Position numbers and translations under genes: made by a program. DNA of 18,801 bases, from the NCBI GenBank assembly GCA_035529715.1, contig DATKWF010000046.1:1-18801 (forward strand). The letters run 5' to 3'. This stretch comes from DATKWF01 sp035529715 (GTDB lineage Bacteria; Chloroflexota; Dehalococcoidia; Dehalococcoidales; RBG-16-60-22). The notes under the pieces are model-generated. The model searched no databases and was not told where the DNA came from. It was given only the letters and a program-made list of their open reading frames with translations. Shown here one piece after another: positions 8,001 to 13,255 of this stretch (position 1 is its first letter; every line of letters starts with the position of its first letter).

Positions 8001-8095
8001 TGTCGCCTCTGCCAGGGACGACTGCTAATTGCGGTGATCAGTAGCGGGATATAAGCAATTACGGCAACTAAAGGAAATAAAACATAAACGTTCAT
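5084..8095 (-). CDS. Membrane sensor with GAF-GAF-GGDEF-HD-GYP domains (cyclic-di-GMP synthesis and breakdown)
   Basis: A 1003-residue protein. Hydrophobic segments fill residues 1-275, like the 7TM sensor region found on some histidine kinases. Two GAF-like sensor domains follow (about 310-455 and 480-625), joined by a short coiled-coil near 453-470. The GGDEF domain begins at DELTGLLNRR (635), with an intact GGDEF at 711-715 and the inhibitory RxxD (RTAD 702-705) five residues before it. The HD-GYP domain (about 815-985) has HD at 865-866, HHH at 917-919 and GYP at 926-928. Both diguanylate cyclase and phosphodiesterase activities therefore look intact, so the sensors presumably switch between them. 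The start is ATG at 8095 with no Shine-Dalgarno site. The promoter at 8105-8133 suggests a leaderless message. Confidence 0.95.
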   Translation of the reverse strand: MNVYVLFPLVAVIAYIPLLITAISSRPWQRRHRLFILFLVAAMTWSLASVFLRSNFFPQYNLLLLKAILITYTWMAVQFYCFVSSFFAPGQGRWLPLAYASLAVVIPLILLGYVAEGVTADGDRLYLDYGRGVVFLAIPLLTLAARVTYVFGKRLRILDNPVLRNQIFSLMLGLFVLIIFTVAAFLPWGREFPVNHLGGIIIALIFSYATIRHQLVDIRIVLRRGLAWVSLGIIGTASYWLLLFILDALLHFDLDLTAMLIAALVSLIVAIFIYRLRGYLFVTVGKAFQGQSYDYRRKLSDFADRIHNIFSLKEQGGELLKLVNKAIGCKRACLLFLEVGSDDFTTQFVEPREKDNPLSGLRFRGNSPIVEYLGREQKLLTREHLDILPEFRSLWEQEKAEIKSTDIELLVPLISRDRLIGILALEKKQSGRYSLEDFHLIEEVTKRVAVSMEKEYLQERLREREEELSVINRSSTIITSSMDIQGIYDSFIGELKKVVDVSWAAITLIEENDLYFLALSSEVGSAWEAGERVPGKGSATEWVANHKKTVYEPNLSMESRFGTAEYHLKQGIRAIVYLPLIAKGKAIGSLIIASRQPNAYSQRHIVLLEQLAYQIAMPVENSRLYAEAEEKARVDELTGLLNRRSLDEMITSEVGRHSRYGGVFSIIILDLDSFKAFNDTHGHLAGDRLLRHVGSVLKSTIRTADQAFRYGGDEFAVLLAHTTTDNAYEVAERIRSRLASEVEAEYAPVTTSLGLASWPINGISANEVIAAADAALYHAKRSGGNQGYLASVTLPPLDDPVVGSGEVQESESLGTIMALAATVDSKDHYTGSHSKKVKEHAVALAEALNLEPLEISRLETCSLLHDIGKIGISDDILNKRGKLKAEEWVTIKSHPETGATIASHARELAPYIAGILHHHERYDGSGYPKGLKGEEIPLEARILAIADAFAAMTSERAYSDALPWEEAVKEIKRGAGKQFDPHLVEVFLSVVSAAPVKTTGKNV

Positions 8096-8104
8096 ACATT
8101 AGAA

Positions 8105-8133
8105 ATTATCGCCCCAAACAGGGAAGCTGTCAA
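8105..8133 (-). promoter_or_regulatory. Strong sigma70-type promoter giving a predicted leaderless mRNA
   Basis: On the minus strand TTGACA (8128-8133) is followed after exactly 17 bases by GATAAT (8105-8110). This is a perfect -35 and a five-of-six -10. Transcription should begin about 7 bases downstream, near 8096-8100, while the ATG of the GGDEF/HD-GYP gene is at 8095. The 5' leader would be 1-5 bases, which fits the lack of a ribosome site. Confidence 0.8.
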
Positions 8134-8176
8134 GCAAAACCAAAGTAAGCTAACTAAAGTGAGGGAGACTAAAGTA

Positions 8177-9826
8177 CTACCGTACTACCACTTTTTCAGC
8201 TTCAGTCGGTACCGCTTCTGGTTTGGCTAGCAGGAGTGAAAGCACTTTGTCGGAAGGATTAATGTGAGGTGGCTTTAGATGAGCTAAATCAGCCCCTTCA
8301 GCTTGCCTCTGAGCGGTGTAATTAGCAAAAGCACCACGCGGCAGCAAATTTACCTCTACTTTGAAATCAAGCATAGTGGCAAAATCGCTACGAATCAGGG
8401 ACTTGGTATCTTCACCATTATCTGCATTGATAAGCTGCTGGCGAACTGCTGCGGCTATTCCGGCATCGCTCCCTTGGTAGCCATCTTTGGTTTCAATAAA
8501 GAGACTCAGCACTGGTTCCCCGGGTTTCTTGTAAGCGGTCCAATCCTCATAAGCAATGCCAGTATTCTCTATTGCCTGCCAGATTGTCTTTTCCGTCAGC
8601 CGAATGAAAACGAAATCGAGAAGGTCGTCAGCTCGCCTCTCAAAGACCATTTGCGGGATATCAATGCCCAGCTTCTCATTTCGCAGTGAGGTTATCCGAA
8701 TCATGTCTCCCGGTCTATATCTGACCAGAGCCCCGCCGTGAAAGTTGGTGATAACTATTTCGTAATTCTCCCCGGCTTTTACCTCATCAAGTAAAACGGT
8801 CTTGGGCTGATAGCTGTGGTCTAACTGCCACTTGAAATGTTCTTTCTCCGGTATAAACTCGAGGAAGTTGAGACTGGGGACGAAGGTCATCCCATCATAA
8901 TCCCAGGTCTGAGTAGCTATGATACCACCTTCGGTGCCGGTGTAAGTATCCAGGGGATACCTTCCCCAAAGTGCCTTTATTTTCTCTCGGTAAACCCCGC
9001 TATCAAGGCCACCACTCATGATCCCCTTTACTGGCCACAGGTCCCTTGGCAGCATTGGTCGCCTAGCTAATTTGCTCTTTACCAGTCCCTTAGTCAGGCG
9101 AAACAGTGCTTTAGGCTGGGAGAGCAGAGGACGGATGTCTACTTTATCTGAGGATTGACTAAACTTGTTTCCAACCACCACCAGAACCATAGACAGTCCA
9201 AAGAAGTAATCGAGCCCCTGAGATAGAGCCTGCTTAAAACCAAGTTTTACTCTTTCTTCAAAAGACAACTCTTCGGCTTCTTCTAAAGCAGGCAAATAAG
9301 CTACAGGAGTCTGTAATTCTAGCATACTTGCCATGGCACCTGTTACATAGGGTCTGGGAGCCACCGTGTAGACAATTTTTGGCTGCTCAGGAGCTTGGGA
9401 GGTATCACCCCACCCCTTACAACTAGAGAGAAGGCCGATGCCATACATTATTGTACTTAATTCACGTGAATATGCCGGGGTCATCGGCACCCATTTACAG
9501 GGGTATTCACCGGACCTGCCTGAGGTGTGCACCCAAAAAGCCGGGTCTGCTGGCAGCGGGGCTTCCCTCTTCTCCAGAAGCTCCGGGCAATAATCATCGT
9601 AGCTGGTTAACGGCACCTGTTCTCTGAATTCTTCTATAGTCTCCGGCTTTGCCCCACGCATAATCTTCCTGCCCAGGGTACACCGCTTCAACAATTCTAT
9701 CTGTTCCAGGAGCAGTCGGTTCTGTATGGACATGAATTGCTCCAGGGTAAGGCTGATATAGCCACAGCACATCTGCCATAGTTCTTCGTTCCTGCCCTGC
9801 TGCAAAAGCTCAATTGCTCTCGGCAT
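8177..9826 (-). CDS. GH3-family acyl-adenylating protein
   Basis: A 549-residue member of the GH3 (auxin-responsive) branch of the ANL adenylate-forming superfamily. Plant members join amino acids to carboxylic acids through an acyl-AMP. Bacterial members are mostly uncharacterised. Visible motifs are the phosphate-binding loop HTSGRSGE (100-107), the adenine/acyl-site motif YTGTEGG (295-301) and the hinge-region YRPGD (370-374). A C-terminal subdomain with ERRADDLLDF (396-405) follows. There is no carrier domain, signal peptide or membrane segment. The start is ATG at 9826 with GGAGG 6 bases upstream. It is divergent from the HTH-KAS II pair across a 216-base region with an operator-like palindrome, which suggests shared control and a link to acyl metabolism. 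Its substrate cannot be told from sequence. Confidence 0.88.
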   Translation of the reverse strand: MPRAIELLQQGRNEELWQMCCGYISLTLEQFMSIQNRLLLEQIELLKRCTLGRKIMRGAKPETIEEFREQVPLTSYDDYCPELLEKREAPLPADPAFWVHTSGRSGEYPCKWVPMTPAYSRELSTIMYGIGLLSSCKGWGDTSQAPEQPKIVYTVAPRPYVTGAMASMLELQTPVAYLPALEEAEELSFEERVKLGFKQALSQGLDYFFGLSMVLVVVGNKFSQSSDKVDIRPLLSQPKALFRLTKGLVKSKLARRPMLPRDLWPVKGIMSGGLDSGVYREKIKALWGRYPLDTYTGTEGGIIATQTWDYDGMTFVPSLNFLEFIPEKEHFKWQLDHSYQPKTVLLDEVKAGENYEIVITNFHGGALVRYRPGDMIRITSLRNEKLGIDIPQMVFERRADDLLDFVFIRLTEKTIWQAIENTGIAYEDWTAYKKPGEPVLSLFIETKDGYQGSDAGIAAAVRQQLINADNGEDTKSLIRSDFATMLDFKVEVNLLPRGAFANYTAQRQAEGADLAHLKPPHINPSDKVLSLLLAKPEAVPTEAEKVVVR

Positions 9827-9916
9827 CGATTACCTCCCAAGTTGACTCACTGCCAAATGGCGAATTCCGGTTACAAAAACAGACTATGACAGAAAGGTCA
9901 GCTTGGGAAGTGATTG

Positions 9917-9941
9917 TGTTCTAGAAGATAGTTCTAGAACA
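9917..9941. promoter_or_regulatory. Operator-like inverted repeat in the divergent promoter region
   Basis: TGTTCTAGAA (9917-9926) and TTCTAGAACA (9932-9941) are exact reverse complements with a five-base spacer, GATAG. Two more half-site-like copies, CTAGAAC (9972-9978) and CTAGAAAA (10002-10009), lie toward the HTH gene. The rare tetramer CTAG thus occurs four times in about 85 bases. The placement between the GH3 gene and the HTH-KAS II pair fits a binding site for a dimeric regulator. The adjacent HTH protein is one candidate. No convincing -35/-10 pair was found for either direction; TATAGT at 9989-9994 is a lone -10-like site on the plus strand. Confidence 0.6.
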
Positions 9942-10042
9942 TAAACTCTTCCCTTTTTACAGTAGCCTATGCTAGAACTAACCGGGCTATAGTCAACCAG
10001 ACTAGAAAATAAAGGGACTAAGCCGGATTGTGAGAAATTGCA

Positions 10043-10261
10043 ATGGAAGGTAACAATAACTTGCTCACCCCGGAACAGGTGGCGGGGATACTTCAGCTTC
10101 ATGTCCTGACCATATACAACTACATCCGCCAGGGTAGGATTAATGCCGTGCAGATAGGTCGGAATTACCGCATTACTCCAGAAGACCTTACCCACTTTAT
10201 TGAGTCAAACCGTATTAAAAATCACCGGGCTAAGGGGAGGAATATCGGTGGACGTGCTTAA
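10043..10261 (+). CDS. Small excisionase/MerR-like helix-turn-helix DNA-binding protein
   Basis: A 72-residue protein that is almost entirely one winged helix-turn-helix of the excisionase/MerR-like (HTH_17) type. LTPEQVAGILQLHVLTIYNY (8-27) supplies the helix-turn-helix. IRQGRINAVQIGRNYRI (28-44) is the typical wing, followed by the helix TPEDLTHFIES. The C-terminal tail is short and basic. There is no integrase or mobile-element gene nearby, so a regulatory role is more likely than excision. The start is ATG at 10043 with only a weak ribosome site (GTGAGA). Its end overlaps the KAS II start by 14 bases, so the two are co-transcribed. The palindrome upstream is a possible autoregulatory site; this is inference. 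Confidence 0.88.
   Translation: MEGNNNLLTPEQVAGILQLHVLTIYNYIRQGRINAVQIGRNYRITPEDLTHFIESNRIKNHRAKGRNIGGRA
10234..10240 (+). promoter_or_regulatory. Ribosome binding site fixing the KAS II start
   Basis: GGGGAGG lies 7 bases before GTG at 10248. This favours that GTG over the TTG at 10200, which has no such site and would add 16 residues that do not resemble a KAS N-terminus. The site lies inside the HTH coding sequence, which implies translational coupling. Confidence 0.8.
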
Positions 10262-11504
10262 TAATCACCGGCGGGTAGTAGTTACCGGCATGGGAATTGT
10301 TAGCCCTCTGGGGCTGACGGTTTCCGACACGTGGGAAGCCCTCATCTCCGGGAAATCGGGAGTTGATTATATCAGCCATTTTGACCCGACAGCTTTTGAT
10401 ACCAAGTTTGCTGCTGAAGTCAAGGGATTTGACCCAATGGCGTATGTTAGCCGGAAGGAAGCGCACCGTATGGACAGGTTTACCCAGTTTGCGATAGCGG
10501 CAAGCCTCCAGGCGGTAGAAGCGGCCGGGCTGACGATAAATGAGAGCAACGCTGAGGAGACTGGTGTCATCATTGGCAACAGCGTCTGCGGTCTACTTGA
10601 GGTTGCCGAACAGTTAAAAGTGCTGAGCGAAGCTGGCCCGAGGAAGATAAGCCCGATTTTGGCACCGACCATGACCGGTGACGCGGCGCCGGTGCAGGTT
10701 TCGCTGATTTTGGGAGCCAAGGGGCCGAATTACTCCCCCTCCTCGGCATGCTCCAGCAGCAGTGACAGCATCGGCCAAGCCTACGAGTCAATTCAGCACG
10801 GCGGGGCAAAGGTAATGATTGCCGGTGGCACCGAAGCACCGATAATGCCTATCTGCGTGGCTGCGTTCAATGCTGCCCGTGCTTTGTCAACAAAGAATGA
10901 AGCCCCACAAAGTGCCTGCCGACCTTTTGATGCCGAACGTGATGGGTTCGTGCTGGGTGAAGGAGCCGCCGTTATTATACTTGAAGACCTCGGCTATGCT
11001 CTTGAGCGTGGCGCCCCTATCTTGGCTGAAATTATAGGCTACAGCGCCACCAGTGATGCTTTTCACATCACTCAGCCTTCACCCAATGGTGAGGGTGCCG
11101 CCCAGGCACTAAGCCTGGCCCTGAAGAAAGCCGGAGTCAGCCCCGATGAGGTTGACTATATCAATGCCCATGGCACTGCTACCGTGCTTAACGATAAGAC
11201 TGAAACTCACGCCATTAAAAGTGTGTTTGGCGAATCGGCATACCGTATTCCGATATCATCCAGCAAATCCATGCTGGGGCATCTTATCGGAGCGGCTGGT
11301 GCTATGGAAGCCGCAATATGTATTCTATCCATAAATAAGGGGATTATACCGCCAACTTTAAACCTAAATCATCCCGACCCTGAGTGTGACCTGGACTATG
11401 TGCCCAATAAGGCGCGCCCGGCCGGGGTGACAACTGCAGTATCAAACTCCTTTGGCTTTGGCGGGCACAACTCGGTACTTGTTTTCCGTCGTTACTCGGA
11501 ATGA
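10248..11504 (+). CDS. fabF: Beta-ketoacyl-ACP synthase II (KAS II / FabF-type)
   Basis: A condensing enzyme of 418 residues from GTG 10248, close to the usual FabF length. It should extend an acyl chain by decarboxylative condensation with malonyl-ACP. The catalytic triad is complete: Cys168 (SSACSSSS), His308 (NAHGTAT) and His345 (SMLGHLIGAAGA), with Lys340. The N-terminal RRVVVTGMGIVSPLG and the C-terminal SNSFGFGGHNSVLVF are typical. The residues after the active cysteine, CSSSSDSIG, differ from the common CATGxHAIG of FabF and recall modular polyketide KS domains (CSSS). No ACP, malonyl transferase or reductase genes are next to it, so this is an orphan copy coupled to an HTH regulator and divergent from a GH3 enzyme. 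It may serve a special lipid or an acyl conjugate rather than bulk fatty-acid synthesis. Confidence 0.92.
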   Translation: MDVLNNHRRVVVTGMGIVSPLGLTVSDTWEALISGKSGVDYISHFDPTAFDTKFAAEVKGFDPMAYVSRKEAHRMDRFTQFAIAASLQAVEAAGLTINESNAEETGVIIGNSVCGLLEVAEQLKVLSEAGPRKISPILAPTMTGDAAPVQVSLILGAKGPNYSPSSACSSSSDSIGQAYESIQHGGAKVMIAGGTEAPIMPICVAAFNAARALSTKNEAPQSACRPFDAERDGFVLGEGAAVIILEDLGYALERGAPILAEIIGYSATSDAFHITQPSPNGEGAAQALSLALKKAGVSPDEVDYINAHGTATVLNDKTETHAIKSVFGESAYRIPISSSKSMLGHLIGAAGAMEAAICILSINKGIIPPTLNLNHPDPECDLDYVPNKARPAGVTTAVSNSFGFGGHNSVLVFRRYSE

Positions 11505-11556
11505 TTGCCGTTTATCTCGGAGGATATGTGGAGTCAAGTGGGGGCGAGGGGGAAGG

Positions 11557-11883
11557 TCAATTAGGTTTTTTGGATTTGTTGCCGGACTCACTCAGTTCCT
11601 GTAATTTCTGGGTCAACTCATCAAAGGTTTTGTCCTGCGGTGACTTGCCCAGTTCCAGCCCATAGCTGAGGAAAAAGTCGAGGAAATTGCGCAGCAGCTC
11701 CTTCATACCTTTAGCGAACTCGTGGAATTCTTCTTTCTTAACATAATCCGGGTGTTCAGGTTCTTCCTTTAACTGGCTGTCAATGAGAAAGTTGAAAAAC
11801 TCGGAGTAGCTCATGTCACCACGATTTTCGTCTATCTTTCTGCCGACATTGACGTCAATTATTAACATCCTTTTATCTGCCAC
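11557..11883 (-). CDS. Hypothetical protein, possible ribbon-helix-helix N-terminus
   Basis: A 108-residue protein with no family I can name. The N-terminal 40 residues (KRMLIIDVNVGRKID, then SYSEFFNFLIDSQL) follow the strand-helix-helix layout of ribbon-helix-helix DNA-binding proteins. The middle is charged and helical, with an aromatic patch (LLRNFLDFFLSYGLELG), and the C-terminus is polar and lysine-rich. The start is GTG at 11883 with AAGGAG 6 bases upstream; an internal ATG at codon 6 is less well placed. It follows the winged-helix gene by 90 bases and probably shares its promoter. It converges with the KAS II gene across 52 bases that hold no visible terminator. A DNA-binding role is weak inference. 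Confidence 0.7.
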   Translation of the reverse strand: MADKRMLIIDVNVGRKIDENRGDMSYSEFFNFLIDSQLKEEPEHPDYVKKEEFHEFAKGMKELLRNFLDFFLSYGLELGKSPQDKTFDELTQKLQELSESGNKSKKPN

Positions 11884-11897
11884 GCTAGACTCCTTCC

Positions 11898-11943
11898 CTC
11901 TTAATCTAAGAGATAACCTGAAGGCGTTCCTGCCCTCAGGTTA
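11898..11943. promoter_or_regulatory. Stem-loop and small palindrome between the two small regulator-like genes
   Basis: TAACCTGA (11914-11921) pairs with TCAGGTTA (11936-11943), and GGC (11923-11925) with GCC (11932-11934). This gives a stem of 11 pairs with one mismatch around a six-base loop. Just beside it, CTCTTA (11898-11903) and TAAGAG (11907-11912) form a second inverted repeat, immediately upstream of the ribosome site of the 11883 gene. There is no T-run after the stem on the minus strand. An attenuator, processing site or operator fits better than a full terminator. Confidence 0.5.
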
Positions 11944-11973
11944 AGTTATACATGTTTCTCATAGGCTAATATG

Positions 11974-12255
11974 CTAAAGTCCGTAGTTATCATCCAGCCC
12001 CAGCATTTCCTTTATGCTACTTATCAACTGGAGCAGCTTCAAGCCGCTATCCGTTACCTGATAGGTTACTGATGGGTTGCCCATCTTCATTTTGTCAATG
12101 AAGCCCTGAGCCGTCAGATAGCCAAGGTACTTCTGTATCTGGCTGTAACTCATATTGGCACTGTACATTATCTCAGTCTTGCCAGCGCCATTTTCGCCTA
12201 CCTTCAGCATATCGGCAATTATTTCAATGTCAGACCGCCGCTGGTTCACCCTCAC
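11974..12255 (-). CDS. Small winged helix-turn-helix regulator (HTH_45-like)
   Basis: A 93-residue protein that is nearly all one winged helix domain. RRSDIEIIADMLKV (helix 1), GAGKTEIMYSANMSYSQIQKYLGYLTAQGFI (helices 2-3) and the wing KMGNPSVTYQVTDSGLKLLQLI match the single-domain winged-helix proteins (HTH_45 type) that are common in archaea and also found in Chloroflexota. No ligand domain is present. The start is GTG at 12255, preceded by GGGGGTGG about 6 bases upstream; a second GTG at codon 3 is possible. It lies directly behind the near-consensus promoter at 12289-12317 and leads the two-gene unit with the 11883 gene. Its target is unknown. Confidence 0.85.
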   Translation of the reverse strand: MRVNQRRSDIEIIADMLKVGENGAGKTEIMYSANMSYSQIQKYLGYLTAQGFIDKMKMGNPSVTYQVTDSGLKLLQLISSIKEMLGLDDNYGL

Positions 12256-12288
12256 TGCAATCCACCCCCTTACTTATTAGGTAGGACT

Positions 12289-12317
12289 ATTGTACTAGCC
12301 ATCAGGCAACTTGTCAA
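12289..12317 (-). promoter_or_regulatory. Near-consensus sigma70-type promoter of the winged-helix gene
   Basis: On the minus strand TTGACA (12312-12317) is followed after 17 bases by TACAAT (12289-12294), a perfect -35 and a five-of-six -10. The predicted start is near 12282, giving a leader of about 27 bases that holds the G-rich ribosome site of the gene starting at 12255. Confidence 0.85.
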
Positions 12318-12365
12318 GAGCCAGTTGATTATCACGTTGGATAGCCCAGAGTCAGGCAGGCAGAA

Positions 12366-13169
12366 TTAGAGTAAGCCGAGGTACCAGTAAAGAATGTCAT
12401 TTCCCCATAGCAGGGTAGCTATGGTAGCCAGTGCCAGGAGAGAGCCAAAAGGAATTGGCTCTTTCCGCCTCTTTATTTTAAGTAAAATGAGAATACCACC
12501 TACCAACCCACCGAGAAGGGTTGCCATAAGCAGGGCAACAAGAACCAATCGTGAGCCAGTAACCAGACCTATCAAGCCCGCCATCTTAACATCTCCCAAT
12601 CCCATCCCCTCCCCTTTGTAAATAGGAAGAGCGATGAGGTAAGGTATTAGGAGAAAGACGAAACCTATTGCCCCGCCGATAATACCACTGATAAGTCCCA
12701 GACAGGGTAAAGGTAAAGATAAGTTAATAATTCCCGGCGGAGGCGATAATACATCAATGATTAGAGCCACCACTGCTGCCGGATAGACTATTTTGTTCAG
12801 GATGAGGCCGTGTCTCAGGTCAATGACACCAAGCACGATGAACAGGCAGCCGTAAAAAGCGGTGATTACAAATTCAGCACTCAAACCAAAATGCCAGAAG
12901 GTAAAGGCAAACAGGCAGCCAGTACCAAGTTCCACCCAGAACAGGCGGGAAGGGATAGGCGTCTGACAGTACCGGCAGCGGCGGCGCAGCCACAGGAAGC
13001 TGAACACCGGCACCAGGTCAGTCACTGATAGATGGTGCTGACAGGCCTCGCAGTGAGATGGCGGGAAGAAAAGTGACCTGTCAACCGGCAGACGGTCAAT
13101 GCAGACATTGAGGAAACTGCCAACGGCAGTACCGAGCCAGGCAAAAATGATTGTCAGCGCAACTTCCAT
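12366..13169 (-). CDS. pilD: Type IV prepilin peptidase (leader peptidase / N-methyltransferase)
   Basis: A 267-residue integral membrane aspartic protease of family A24. It removes the leader from type IV prepilins and methylates the new N-terminus. The N-terminal cysteine domain has CEAC (40-43) and CRYC (65-68). Catalytic Asp117 (GVIDLRHGLILNKI) and Asp193 in the GxGD motif GLGDVK (191-196) are intact, and PFGSLLA (240-246) is the usual late motif. About eight hydrophobic segments are visible. Several prepilin-like substrates are encoded in the same locus. The start is ATG at 13169. There is no Shine-Dalgarno site, but a promoter at 13178-13206 puts the predicted transcript start at or next to the ATG. 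It is separated from pilT by 86 bases, more than any other gap in the locus. Confidence 0.95.
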   Translation of the reverse strand: MEVALTIIFAWLGTAVGSFLNVCIDRLPVDRSLFFPPSHCEACQHHLSVTDLVPVFSFLWLRRRCRYCQTPIPSRLFWVELGTGCLFAFTFWHFGLSAEFVITAFYGCLFIVLGVIDLRHGLILNKIVYPAAVVALIIDVLSPPPGIINLSLPLPCLGLISGIIGGAIGFVFLLIPYLIALPIYKGEGMGLGDVKMAGLIGLVTGSRLVLVALLMATLLGGLVGGILILLKIKRRKEPIPFGSLLALATIATLLWGNDILYWYLGLL

Positions 13170-13177
13170 TAAGACAC

Positions 13178-13206
13178 ATTTTGAGCGTTTTTCAGTAACG
13201 AGTCAA
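13178..13206 (-). promoter_or_regulatory. Promoter of pilD with predicted leaderless start
   Basis: On the minus strand TTGACT (13201-13206) and CAAAAT (13178-13183) are separated by 17 bases. The -35 matches at five of six and the -10 at four of six positions. Transcription would start near 13169-13173, and the ATG is at 13169. This fits the absence of a ribosome site before pilD and gives it an expression route separate from the upstream pil operon. Confidence 0.6.
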
Positions 13207-13255
13207 GAGGTATGGGCTGGGAACCAGGAAAGATGGCAGTGGAGTCGAGCCTGGA

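Noticed and set aside
8171..8200. Short GTAGTAC direct repeat at the end of the GH3 gene
   Set aside because: It is two copies of seven bases in coding sequence, with no structural or regulatory context.
9961..10042. Sigma70 promoter for the HTH-KAS II genes
   Set aside because: TATAGT at 9989-9994 is a good -10, but no acceptable -35 is found at 16-18 bases, so no promoter was listed.
10200..10247. KAS II start at the upstream TTG
   Set aside because: No ribosome site precedes it, and the GGGGAGG before GTG 10248 gives a typical KAS II N-terminus and length.
10043..10261. Excisionase of an integrated element
   Set aside because: No integrase, recombination site or other mobile gene is nearby, and the gene is coupled to KAS II, so a regulator is more likely.
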